In this document: piece by piece, positions 10,842-22,041 of the stretch | Numbering within the stretch: the stretch's first letter is position 1 | Layout of the letters: every line of letters begins with the position of its first letter | Assembly (NCBI GenBank): GCA_963853835.1 | Contig: OY970830.1 | Span: forward strand, 37,719,966 to 37,783,965 | Direction of reading: 5' to 3' | DNA length: 64,000 nt | Origin: Calendula officinalis | Taxonomy: Eukaryota; Streptophyta; Magnoliopsida; Asterales; Asteraceae | The notes under the pieces: generated by a model | The model's database searches: none | The model's input: only the letters and a program-made list of their open reading frames with translations | What the model was told of the DNA's origin: nothing | Translations under genes and position numbers: made by a program

Positions 10842-12606
10842 TGTAACGACCCGAAATTTGTAAATAAATAAATTTTATAAAAATATGATAAATAAGGATA
10901 AATCGTTTAAAAGACGTGGGAATTGGTTTCGTGTCATTTGGACACCGTATGAGGAAGTTATGAACGAAACCGGGTCGAGACAATGGTCAAAAAGTGCAGC
11001 CTGCTGTCCGGAAGGAGATAGCGGCGCTATCTCAAAGATAGCGGCGCTATCTTATGCAAACTCGGACAGCGACCCGAAATAGCGTTATGAGGAAAACGCG
11101 AAGTAGATCGCGTGGGCAGATAGCGGCGCGAAGTAGCGACGCGAATTATGGCGGGGTGGAGATCGCGACGCGATCTCCACAATAGCGGCGCGATCTCTTG
11201 TCTGTGCAGCATTAAAGTCGGGTTTTGGTCATTTATTGCAAAGAAAAACCCTAGTTTTCTCCCAACTCGAGTGTGTGGACGATTTTGAGTGCAAATCATC
11301 ATTTGGAGCTGATTTCTTCATCAAATCTTGTGATTCTTCACTCCTAGTTGAAGATTTAAGGTATATCTTCAATCCTTCGTAGTTGTAGCTCTAGATCTAT
11401 GGGTTTAGAAGCTTGGGGTTGAAACCCTAGTTCTTGGGGTTATGGGTTATGGTGATATAAAGGTTGTATACACTTATTAGATGGTATATTAACAAGGGAA
11501 TCAAGTGTATGGCTAAGATTTGTAAGAATCTTGAGGGTTGGTTAAACCTAGGGTTTGGTAATCACCATATTTGGGGGAAATGGATTGATGGGTGTTATCT
11601 AGAGGTAGATGAACACATTGGTAGCAGTTTGTGTTGATATCTTGTTGTGATAATTGTTTTAGACATTCGGTGAAGTGTTGAAGTGACGAATTGTGAACAA
11701 GGAACCGGCGGAAAGAATACGGTTGAAGCATCTTTATTGCTAAGGTGAGTACGTGTGGACTTTACTGAGTACATAGCCATTGAAATATGTTTTCTTACTT
11801 GTGATTTGGTCTATTTGATTAATTGTGTAGACTATTAATATGTAGAGTTAGTTATATATTATTAAGAATATTATGACTAACTTGTTCGATGAACTATGAG
11901 ATAGCCAAGGGCTTAGATGGAATAACTCGAGAAGTTATGACGTGTGATAGTGTGGCGGTGATTCGGGGGATCCCCGGTCACTTTGGATGGGGCTGATTGG
12001 GCATCGACCCATGGACCATCATGTGTTAGGAGGCTTGCTACCGGACGAGATCCGGCTAGAAGTCGGGTAATGGTAGATTGGGCGATTCCCTCTTACCGTT
12101 ACCGTAAGGCTTATTAAGGCGGGGGATCCCCGATTAATAAGTATGTGAGATGACGGGTTATTTGGAGATGTTCCGGATAACTAGATAGACTTGCTAGGAA
12201 GGCAAGGATGATAGAGTCACAATAGGGTGGCTAAATGTATGATGATGAGATACATATATTTGTTTATATATATATAATGTGATACTTGTTGTTTTATCGG
12301 GGTCTAAACCCATGTAGCTCACGAGACTTTCTTGTCTCACGTACTACTTGTTTGTTTTGCTATGTACTCAGGTTCAGGATCGGAGATGTAGGTACGCATG
12401 GATAGAGATGCGGGGCCTAGAGTAAAAGAACTTTAGATTGGATTTGTGCTTAGCTTTGGTTTTGATCTATTTTGTAACACCAAACTTTATACTCTGATTT
12501 TCATACCAAAGGTTTTTGTAAATCCATATTTTTGGAATAGTTCTTCTATTTATGAAAAATGAGTTATTTTGGGCAAATGTTTTGTATTAAAATTTGAGGT
12601 GTTACA
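10842..12606 (+). repeat. Element B right LTR (1765 bp)
   Basis: A complete LTR from TGTAACGACC to GGTGTTACA, followed by the right AAAAA duplication (12607-12611). It carries the same palindrome cluster at about 11015-11202 and the same GGGGGATCCCCG hairpins as the left LTR. It has nine extra bases (AGTACATAG) at about 11766, close to a short direct repeat, probably a replication-slippage difference. Confidence 0.92.
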
Positions 12607-12611
12607 AAAAA

Positions 12612-15309
12612 GATCTATACCCTAGTCTTGATTGATGAATTCTCAAGATATACTTGGGTCATCTTCCTCAAGACTAAGTCAGATGCAACAACAGAAATCA
12701 TTGCCTTTATAAAAAGAGAGGAACTTCAAAAAGGCAACAAGGTCAAGCAACTTAGAAGTGACCATGGTACTGAGTTTAAGAACTCAGTATTAGCCGATTT
12801 CTGTGAAGAAAAAGGAATCATTCAAAACTTCTCTGCAGCTTACACACCACAACAAAATGGTGTTGTAGAAAGAAAGAATAGAACATTAATTGAAGCTGCA
12901 AGAACTTTGTTATGCCATGCTGGACTGGCACTGAGTTTCTGGGCTGAAGCTGTAAATTGTGCAAACTTCACTCAGAATAGAGCCACTATAGTCCAGAGAC
13001 ATCTGAAGACTCCATATGAGTTATACAATGGCAAGATTCCTAATGTGGAATACTTCCACATCTTTGGAAGTAAATGCTTTGTACTCAGTACAAAACAAAA
13101 TCTCAACAAATTTGCTCCCAAAGCAAATGAAGGTGTGTTCATGGGCTACTCTCCACACTCTAAAGCCTTCAGAGTGTATATCATCTCAACCAAGATGATT
13201 GTAGAATCCATTCATGTCACATTTGATGAAGATCAGAATGAGCATTCTACCTCAGCAAGTGAAGACATAAGTGGCATAGATATTCTATGCAATCCAGAAA
13301 ACTCCATTGCTGAAGAGCCCAAATTTCATCCACACTTTATTTCTACTAAGTTTAATGAAACTGATCAAGTTCGAACTCAGTCTCACTCAACCGCGACTAA
13401 TACTGAGGCTCCCATAACAGAGAACCCTCACACTGAGTTTCCAACTAATGATCTGCACCACTCTACATATGAAGAAGGTGAAACATCCAACACTTCACAA
13501 GAATCCACCTCACCTCTGCAAAATGAAGCTGAACAGCAACCTCCGTTGTCTAATACTGACCAGAATTCCACTCAGTATCAGACACACAACACACCCAATC
13601 AACAAGATAGTGTTGATCCTACTTCAAATGCTCCCTTAGGAAACAATTTAAGGGAACACAGAGACCATCCACACTCAATCATTATTGGTCCTATTGAAGA
13701 AGGTGTCCAAACAAGAAGAAAATTAGAGTTTCAACCCCAAGCAACTGCAAATTTTTGTTTCTTCTCAAGCTTTCTATCTACCATTGAACCAAAGAAAGCT
13801 GATGAAGCTTTATTAGATGAAGATTGGGTAGAGGCTATGCAAGAAGAGCTCACAGAGTTTGAGAGAAACAAAGTTTGGAACTTAGTACCACCTCCTACTG
13901 GCAAAACTATTATTGGTACTAAGTGGGTATTCAGAAACAAGATGGACAAGGATGGTGTTGTCATCAGAAACAAAGCAAGGTTAGTTGCTCAAGGTTACAG
14001 GCAAGAAGAAGGCATTGACTATGATGAAACTTTTGCACCAGTTGCAAGAATTGAAGCTATTAGGTTGTATCTTGCATATGCAGCTTTTAAGAACTTCAAA
14101 GTTTATCAGATGGATGTCAAGAGTGCTTTTCTAAATGGAAAACTACAAGAAGAAGTTTATGTTAAACAACCACCAGGTTTTGTTGATCCTAAATTTCCTA
14201 ATTATGTTTTCAAGCTTGATAAAGCTCTATATGGGCTCAAACAAGCTCCAAGAGCCTGGTATGATACCCTGTCTGAGTACCTTATTGAAAATAAATTTAC
14301 AAGAGGTAAAATTGATAAAACATTATTTTCAAGACGGAAAGGTTCTGACATCTTACTCATTCAGATATATGTAGATGATATTATCTTTGGCTCCACTGAC
14401 AAGTCAATGTGTGACTGGTTTGCTAAGATAATGTCAACTCAGTATCAGATGAGTATGATGGGAGAACTTACTTATTTTCTTGGTTTACAAGTTGAACAAA
14501 AGCCTGATGGCACTTTTATAAATCAAAGTAAGTATGTGCATGACATGTTAAAGAAATACAAATTTGAAAACTTATCTTCCATGCATACTCCTATGGGTAC
14601 TCAGGATAAGATAAGTAAGGATGAAACTGGTAAACCAGTTTGTCAATCCACATACCGAGGTATGATTGGTTCCTTACTTTACTTAACTTCTACCAGGCCT
14701 GATATCATGTTTGCAACATGTTTGTGTGCTCGGTATCAGGCTGATCCTAAAGAATCACACATGAAAGCAGTTAAGCGCATCTTTAGATATCTTACAGGTA
14801 CTCCTAACCTGGGTCTTTGGTATCCCAAAGATTCAAACTTTGACCTTGAAGGGTACACAGATGCAGATTTTGCAGGTTGTAGATTGGATAGAAAAAGCAC
14901 AAGTGGAGGATGTCAATTCCTAGGTGGAAGACTAGTAGGTTGGTCATCCAAGAAGAAAAATTCGGTAGCAACTTCCACAGCAGAAGCAGAGTATGTTGCT
15001 GCAGGAAGTTGTTGTGCTCAATTATTATGGATGCAGTATCAACTATTGGACTATGGGTTCAACTTTCAAAAGACTCCAATTCATTGTGATAACAAAAGTG
15101 CTATTGCTATCACAGAGAACCCAGTCTATCACTCCAAGACTAAGCACATTGATATCAGACACCACTTTATTCGAGATAATGTGGAAAAGGATAAGGTTGA
15201 GGTAGATTATGTACCAACAGATGAACAATTGGCAGATGTGTTTACTAAACCTCTCCCTGAGGAAAGGTTTATGTATTTACTAGGGCAATTAGGTATGCTG
15301 AATCCTTGA
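12612..15309 (+). CDS. Element A pol, 3' part: integrase core, reverse transcriptase, RNase H
   Basis: About 899 codons in the same frame as 5131-5784. The integrase core comes first (IDEFSRYTWVIF, RSDHGTEFKN, then TPQQNGVVERKNR with the catalytic glutamate). An acidic Ser/Thr/Gln-rich linker follows, then RT from about residue 400 (KWVFRNKMDKDG, QMDVKSAFLNG, LYGLKQAPRAWYD, IQIYVDDIIFGS), then RNase H (GYTDADFAG, STAEAEYVAA, HCDNKSAIAITENPVYH, DEQLADVFTKPL). No stop or frameshift is seen down to 15309. All catalytic motifs are present, so the enzyme part was lost only through insertion of B. Confidence 0.92.
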
Positions 15310-15770
15310 TCTTTCTTAATTCTCTTTAAAACTGAGCGCTCAGTATCACTCCTGTTGATACTGACCACTCAGTATCACTAGTCTGTTATCGTCAAAATTT
15401 AAAATTTTTATTTTTTTTATTAATTTCAAGAGTAAATTAATTGTTTTTATATTTTTAAATTTTTTTAAAAAATTAATTTTTTCTTCTTTCAGTATTGGGG
15501 TATGACGGCGCTCACACCGAGCTTAATCCTCATACTGCCCAACGGTAACCTTTCTTAATAGGAAAGTTACCGTTGGCACAGGATAAGGCAGTCAAATCAG
15601 CCAGTTTTACTTCCCAATACCTTAATTATCTTTCAATCACCTATAAATAATCGTTTTTTTTTCTTCAAATATTTTTTAACAGTTATTTCATTCTTTCTCT
15701 TTAAATTCTATCTGCGATTAACGATTTCACTCTCTCTTAGCAAGCAAAAACTCTTAAATCAAAATCACAG
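15310..15770 (+). other. Element A spacer between pol and envelope-like gene
   Basis: AT-rich untranslated stretch. It holds four copies of TCAGTAT/ATACTGA (about 15339, 15357, 15370, 15491), three of them within 35 bases. A TATA-like CTATAAATAA lies at about 15641-15650, 120 bases upstream of the next ATG, so a separate subgenomic transcript is possible. Confidence 0.55.
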
Positions 15771-17087
15771 ATGGCGATCTACACTTTCGTCGCTCCAGAG
15801 GTTGAATCGGAAATCAAATTCCGAAATGATGAACTGCCCAGGTTTGCGAGGAACAACATCACAGCCAATTTCTCTATTCCTCAAGCCTGGGTATGCCAAG
15901 AATTCACAAACATTGTGACTTTTATGAAAAATTGCCCAATTGCTCGTGCACTGACTTTGTCTCCTCGAGCAATTTACCCAGAAATGCTATGCGAGTTTTG
16001 GTACTCTGCCACACTCGATTCTCCAGATATGATTGTTGGGTGGGTAATTAGGGATCAAAGAAGGGCATTTGTTTCTACTGCCATCATTCGTGAAACACTG
16101 AGGCTTCCTGCCCAAGCTCAGTATGACCCATTCGTTGATAGAACAGAGGCACGCTCAGTATTACCATTTTTGGATCGAAGAGGAACAACGGGCATAATCA
16201 AAAGAAACGAATTCGGTCCTATGTGGGGTATTCTCATTACAACGATTATTCGGTGTATGACCCACAAGACGGGTGCTTTGGACCAAATAAATGAATTTGG
16301 GATGCAAATAGTACATGCTTTGTACTATGGAAGAAACATTGATTATGCACGGCTGCTTTGGTTCGGGCTAACACAAGGGAATGTAATGTCCCTTTCTGCA
16401 GATTCTTATCACTCATCTTTTAACACTCAATGCCCACACATACTTATGATGAGTTTCACAGTCCAAGGGTTGATCTTCCTCCTCTTAGTGAGAAGATCTT
16501 CTTTTACAGGCCAAGAGAAGGAGAGCCTCTACTAAGTCCTTATATGTGGGCCATTGTTCAAGAACACATAAATGAGGAAGCAGACATGTCTGATACTGAA
16601 TCAGACAATGATGATGATGATGATAATAGTGGTAATGGAGGACATGCTGGTCAAGATGTTGAGATGCAGGATGTTCCACAAGCTCAAGAACCGACTCAAC
16701 AACATATCTCTCATACTGAGTCGACCGAAGCCACACAGCTTGTCCTAAGAAGAAGAAGAAGAAACCTCTCACCAGTCCTTATGGGCGTGTTATCATCTGA
16801 GGAGGTGCAGCCTGCAAATGTTCCATCATTAACTGCCTCTCTTCAAGCCCAAAGCCTAGTTGCAGCCACCGATGACCTTCCAGGTCCAGAACTAGTCCCA
16901 ACTACTCAACCAATTGAGGAACCTCATGTTCCTCTTGATGTGGAGATTCAATATGAGCAAACTACACTGGAAGGTGCTCAGCAAGACAGACAGGTCGGTA
17001 TTGACGATGTTGGTACTGCAAATCAACAATCACATGATCCTGCACCGACCTCTGCCGATGCTAGAAGGGAATCTGACAGAGTCTCGG
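15771..17087 (+). pseudogene. Element A envelope-like gene, candidate exon 1 (one frameshift)
   Basis: An extra Sirevirus-type ORF downstream of pol. The first frame (15771-16535) encodes a globular N-terminal domain (start MAIYTFVAPEVES; GPMWGILITTIIRCMTHKTG at about residue 150). Between 16421 and about 16460 coding passes to another frame (16430-17101) without loss of coding character, so a small indel has occurred. The second part is acidic (run of Asp at 16612-16626) with an RRRRRNLSPVLMG block. No signal peptide or credible membrane segment is visible, so 'envelope' is a positional label only. The frame closes soon after a good splice donor (G|GTATGA at 17088). Confidence 0.7.
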
Positions 17088-17775
17088 GTATGAATTTCTA
17101 AAAAGCCCTTAAACTTATATATATATATTTCATTCCCAAATTGAGACTAAGTATTGGCCAGTACCAACTCAATACTGACCAAAGTCTCACACGATCTTTC
17201 AAATATATATTCGTTTATGGCCAACATAGCTAGCCCACTGCTGCTATGCAAAATTCATATACTGAGCACACAATTGATCATTGTCAGTCTACAGTTGTTT
17301 CAACATGTAAAGAGACAATGGTGGTTGATGTCAAACTGACACCCACTGGTGCTGCTTGAATAATGTCCAACTTATTTTTGAGTTGGGTAGCATAATTCAA
17401 GAAATGATCACAAACCCTTAAGCCACAAAATCCAAAAACTTTCCATGGGGTTTAGCCACATTTCTGTTATCACTCTAATACCGAGTGATAAACATTGAAA
17501 ATAACAAGAAGCACATCCCAGGCTTCGAATTCCCAAACCCAAACCTTTTAGTAAATGTGACTTATCCTATACTGAGCTACTTAAATTTACACACTCACTT
17601 TTACTAAAATCTTCTTACACATGTTATGCACAAGTCCACAATATTTCATCATAAACCAGATGAAATACAGACTTCACAAACTCTGTTTATATGATTATAG
17701 AGTTAAACAACACCACAATTCTATTTGATAAACCTTTCTTTTTTTTAACCAGTTTTATATTTTTTGTTTCTTTAG
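17088..17775 (+). other. Candidate intron in element A envelope-like gene (688 bp)
   Basis: It begins GTATGA and ends TTTGTTTCTTTAG after a T-rich tract, is richer in AT than both sides and contains stops in all frames. Joining 17087 to 17776 leaves a phase-1 junction that continues the upstream frame exactly into the long downstream frame. Three TCAGTAT/ATACTGA motifs lie inside. An alternative is ordinary decay that by chance leaves splice-like ends. Confidence 0.55.
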
Positions 17776-19487
17776 CACCATCTGTGCAGGGCATTCCGGC
17801 ATCACAGGCTGCAGGAGACCAAGTGACTCTGCAAGCAATCATGCAGCATATTCTGGCCATCCAACATACTCAGACTATCATACTGGCCAGAATGGACACT
17901 ATGAGTAGTAATATTGACTCAATAAAACAGTCAGTCTCACTACTTCAACAACCACATCAGCCTCCACCAACTCCACCATTTTCGCATGGTGAACACAATG
18001 AAGAAGGAGAAGGAGAAGGAGATGATGGTGATACTGATGCTGCCACTGAGCCCATGCCCTCCCCTACTCTTGAAGAACCTGAAGGGGACATGGGTGGTGA
18101 TACTGATCCTCTTCCCTCTTCATCCAATGATAACAATAAGGGGGAGAAGAGACAAAGAGATACTGAGGTTGATCAAACTGAGCCATCTGCTCAGGGGGAG
18201 AAAAGAAGAAGATTGAATGAAGATCAACCTCCACAACAAGAACAAAAACATCAGCAAAGCCCTCATACTGAGCCACTTCGGATTCAGTATGAGAGAAGAC
18301 GACAAAGAACTAGGTCAGCATTACAAGTTGAAGACCCACTTGAGCCATCTGCTCAGGGGGAGACTCATACTGACCAACCACAGCAAACTTATTCTGAGCC
18401 ACCTGCTCGTGAGGAGAATGATTTGCAAATTGTGGTCTATAGGCCTTTCATCTGGCCTATTGCTGATGATGAAGCTGAAGAACCAGATTTAGTGAACTAT
18501 GCACTAAATCTGGTAGAACAAGAAAGTTCTTCATCATCATCCTCGGATGATGAAGAACCAGAAAATCTGGTGATTAGAAGAAGGAGTTCCTTATCAAGAA
18601 GACCCATCAATGCAGTTCTCACTTCTTCTGAATCAAGTGAGGAACCTGCTCCTTTGGTAACAAGACAAAGAAGACATGTTCATACATTGGACAATGATAC
18701 CGAGCAGGCTCCAAGACTGACTTCTCAACAACTCTGTGCAGAACAAGAGAGATTTTTATATGAGCAAGAGTTGGGAATCAAAGCTGAACCAGAATCTGAC
18801 CCAGATACTGATACTCCTGGTCCTTCACATAGAATCTCAAGAAAGGGTCCAGACCATATTCAACATTATTGGAATATGGTTGCTGCTAGGACTCAGTATA
18901 AGGAGGAAAGGAAGGAGTTCTTGAAGACCAAAACATTTCCAAATGAAAGGGGGATACATTGATTGAATCAGGATGTCAATAAAGTAAAAGTGAAGCTCAA
19001 AGAAGGAAGAATCACTATCACTTGTAATGGCTTAACCAGTCCTCCCATGAAGATATTTCTTCATGATATTCAAAGAATTGGTCTTCAAGACTGGGTGAAG
19101 ATCACAAGACTGATCAAAGAGCTTCCAAAGAAATCAACTTATGATCAAATAGTCTTGGATGAAATCTGTGCAGTAGCTGCTGTATGCTATGAGAAGGGCT
19201 TGCTTCATGAGATAGAGTATAGAACACTCAGTGTGATGACTGAAGCTTACTCAAACAACAGACCAGAATGCCTTCATACATACAAGTACCTTAATAAGTA
19301 CCCTCTTCCTCCTAACCTTGTTTTTCAGGATCAAAAGAGTGTCATATATCCAACTTCTGGATATATGTATACTGACTCAGAGGATAGAGAGTGCTTCATT
19401 TCTGAAGAAGATCTACCAAGAGCTCAAATCAGTCACCTTGTTGGACTGAAATGGATGATCACCAAGAAAGAAGACTCTTGGTTCTGA
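17776..19487 (+). pseudogene. Element A envelope-like gene, candidate exon 2 (one in-frame stop)
   Basis: About 570 codons in one frame. It starts with a Gln/Thr-rich helical part (residue heptads around QAIMQHILAIQHTQTIILAR suggest a coiled coil). A long disordered acidic/proline region follows, with the repeated peptide EPSAQGE (about 18180 and 18341) and RRR-SLSRR blocks resembling the LSPV block of exon 1. A TGA at 18960-18962 interrupts it; the same frame then continues 174 codons through a compact domain (ITRLIKELPKKSTYDQI) to 19487. The stop looks like a single-base mutation, although readthrough cannot be excluded. Confidence 0.7.
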
Positions 19488-19680
19488 AAGAAGATTGTTG
19501 CAGTTCTTAATTGTAGAAGGGATGAACTCAAGAGCAGAGAAGAGTTTGTCCACATCAAATAAGAAGTCTTCTATGAGAATGAAGCCATCAACAGTAGATG
19601 AAGAAGAAGATTTTGCTACCTATGCTGTTGTATTTTCTATTTCTTTTTATCTCTTTGTAATTGTTTTGTTATCATTAGAT

Positions 19681-19690
19681 AGGGGGAGAT
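19681..19690 (+). other. Element A polypurine tract
   Basis: AGGGGGAGAT directly before the TGTTAAGG start of the 3' LTR; the standard plus-strand primer position. Confidence 0.9.
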
Positions 19691-19946
19691 TGTTAAGGCA
19701 AAAAGCCTTACCCCTTTGGATCTTAAGATAACAAAACAACCTAGACTAGCTTTGATTAATATGTAGAATAAAATAGCTAAGTTTAGGTCTGATACTGAGT
19801 GATCAGTATTGGAACTCAGTATCAGAGCTCAGTATCAGATAGTGATACTGAGTACAAGGACTGACTAGAAGGACTGAGTAAACATTTCCATGTTTACCTT
19901 GCCAGATAGAATCCCTTTGATCTCGGCCACTTTCCTTATTCTAGTC
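19691..19946 (+). repeat. Element A 3' LTR, truncated to 256 bp
   Basis: Collinear with 1955-2210, ending in TTCCTTATTCTAGTC, after which C1 copia sequence begins abruptly. The distal 242 bases, including the TATA box and transcript end, are lost. A deletion removing this half LTR together with about 300 bases of the adjacent C1 RT explains both gaps. Confidence 0.9.
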
Positions 19947-20902
19947 ACGTGGCGCTTGTTTGAGACCATAGAGAGCTTTGTTTAACCGGAAAACGTGATT
20001 TGGAAAACGTGAGTCAACAAAACCCGGAGGTTGTTCCATATACACAACATTAGATAATTCCCCATTTAAAAAAGCATTTTTCACATCTAATTGATGCAAC
20101 GGCCATCGATTTAATACAGCAAGTGAAATAATAATACGCACCGTTGAAGCTTTCACAACCGGGCTAAACGTGGCGGAGTAATCGATTCTCGGAACTTGGG
20201 TGAAACCTTGAGCTACAAGACGAGCTTTGTATTTGTCAATAGTTCCGTCGGCTAAAAATTTTGTTCGAAACACCCATTTTGAGCCAACGATGTTCGTCTT
20301 AGGTTGGCGAGGTACCAAATCCCAAGTAGAGTTAAGTTTTAAAGCCTTCATTTCATCACACATAGCCGAGAACCATTTCGGGTCCTTTGTAGCTGACTTG
20401 AATCCGTTTGGTTCTTTCATTTTAAAGAGAGCATGATGCAATGGAGATGTGGAAAGATGGGATAAATCCGCACGATGTTTCGGTTTGAAAACTCCTGCTT
20501 TGGACCGTGTGAACATGGGGTGTGTCACATTTGGAGGAGCAGGCGGAGCAGGGGCAGGTATGGGTGCAGGGACTGGAGCGGACTGCTCGGGATCAGGAAC
20601 AAACGCAGCAACAGGAGGCTGCGGGTCCGTGCACAAGTCACAAGGCTGCTCGGGCGCTGCATCGGCAGTGGGTTTAACAGAGGTGGGAACCGAGGCATGA
20701 GTGGGTGCATTAACATTTATATCAACATGATCATCACAATAAGTAGACAAAAGCAAAGAAGCCGGTGGCGTTGAGTGTTGCTTGTCTTTAAATGGGAAAT
20801 AATCTTCATCAAAATGAGCATGCCTCGTTGTGTAAATCCGTTGTGTTGAAGGATCGAGGCACCGGTACCCTTTGTATTGTGAGCTATAACCAAGAAAGAT
20901 AC
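19947..20902 (-). pseudogene. C1 copia fragment 2: integrase tail and N-terminal reverse transcriptase
   Basis: On the minus strand one open frame (down from 20897) starts FLGYSSQYKGYRCLD, the usual continuation of copia integrase. A Pro/Ala-rich linker follows, then RT: KWVFRTKFLADGTIDKYKAR, QLDVKNAFLNGELSN, QPPGFVDSRFPN and LYGLKQAPR, where it is cut at 19947. It joins in phase, across element C2, to the integrase end at 29243 (the GATAC duplication at 20898-20902 and 29238-29242 is the seam). The methionine at the start of the open frame is inside C2 and not native. Confidence 0.9.
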
Positions 20903-22041
20903 TGAAGGGTTTCATTGTAACTGATTGACCACTTGGGTCAACCTCCTAGTATGCTTGGTTCGAACCCTACTATCAAGAACATGAACTTGTTCTTGCCGGT
21001 TAAACCAGCTAGCTAGTTTAATCCCTAAAAGCGGAACTGGGATTAAACTTAATCCTTAAACCCTAAAGGATTATGGGATGTTGGAAATCTAAACTAGATT
21101 AACATGAAAGAAGCCTTGTACGAAAAACTCGAACACACACACATACTTGTGGTGTTCGTCGACTAACCAAGAACCCTAGGGTTCTTGGTTCGATTTTGTC
21201 CAAGGGGAAAGAAGGGAAAAAGAGTTTTTCCAATTCATACCTTAGATTGCTCAACATAGATCCACCAGTGATAAACACAACGAGAAGCCCTCTAGATAAG
21301 CTCTTGTAATGAAACTTGTTCTTCAAGACTTGAAGAACACGAAGAACGAACTAAGAACACGAAGAACACAAGGCTTGTGTTCTTGGGATGTGTTTCGGCC
21401 GAAATAAAGAGGAGGAAGCCAAAAATTCGTGGCTTAGGGTATGGGGTGGAAGGAATAAAGTGAAGCCTAGATCTTCTATTTATAATGGAAGATCTTTCAC
21501 TTAAGTCCTTCTAATTTAATTAAGAAACGTTTCTTAATTAAACTTTTCCTTTTACACTTCCAACCCTTATAGTTTATCTAGTTATTATAGTTGCATTTAA
21601 TTATTAAATGTCTAGTATTAATACACTAATATATTCTGTATATTATATACACGAAATATATATACTTTGTATTTATACTTTTAATAATTAATTATATAAT
21701 ATACCTTATATAATTTAGACAATAATATTATTATCCAACACCATATGATTTAATTACTTTAAATCATATTATGGATAATCTATAATTAACACATTGTATA
21801 TTTACTCAACTAGTAAATTTACAAATACTTGTATTAATTAGTCACATAAACTAATCTAGTAATAAGTTGAACTTAACTTAATACTTAACTGATTCATAAA
21901 TGACTATTATGAATCATTCCTCTTCCAAGTATCATTACATATCTTTCTCGTATTACATGCACTCACCGGTGTGACCCTTGAGTGTCCTATAGACATGGAC
22001 GTGACATCATAGGTTGACTAACTGTGCACATAAATCCATCA
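20903..22041 (-). repeat. Element C2 3' LTR (1139 bp)
   Basis: Collinear with 28101-29237. It is preceded on the minus strand by a purine-rich tract (GGTGGGAGTT, about 22042-22051) that can serve as polypurine tract. The copia fragment C1 resumes directly outside, after GATAC. Confidence 0.9.

Larger units (their letters stand above)
5790..12606 (+). mobile_element. Element B: non-autonomous Ty3/gypsy retrotransposon nested in element A
   Basis: It is bounded by TGTAACG...GTTACA LTRs with a perfect 5-bp duplication (AAAAA) on both sides. The LTRs are about 1.75 kb, and I count roughly a dozen substitutions plus a 9-base and a 1-base indel between them, so it is young. The internal part (about 3.3 kb) keeps only the C-terminal part of gag and the protease. 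RT, RNase H and integrase are absent, so mobility would have needed enzymes from another element. The gag/PR type (three zinc knuckles, DSGSTYSFVS protease) fits a chromovirus/Tekay-like gypsy element by family knowledge. Confidence 0.9.
1955..19946 (+). mobile_element. Element A: Sirevirus-like Ty1/copia retrotransposon, interrupted by element B
   Basis: The order is LTR, PBS, very long gag, PR-INT-RT-RNase H, an extra ORF with a coiled-coil/acidic C-terminal half, PPT, LTR. The pol order (integrase before RT), the unusually long gag (about 850 codons in two frames, two CCHC knuckles) and the extra 3' ORF are the hallmarks of the Sirevirus (SIRE/Maximus) lineage; the lineage call rests on family knowledge. 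The 3' LTR is cut after 256 of 498 bases, so no target duplication can be read. Excluding B (5790-12606) the element is about 11.2 kb. Over the shared 256 bases I see about three LTR differences. The element lies inside the RT gene of minus-strand copia C1. Confidence 0.9.

Noticed and set aside
15771..19487. A true viral envelope glycoprotein
   Set aside because: No signal peptide, no convincing membrane anchor, no cysteine pattern; the product is largely acidic and coiled or disordered. Only the position after pol resembles env.
20227..20774. Plus-strand open frames rich in Gly/Ala/Arg
   Set aside because: They are antisense to the Pro/Ala-rich linker of copia fragment C1 on the minus strand.
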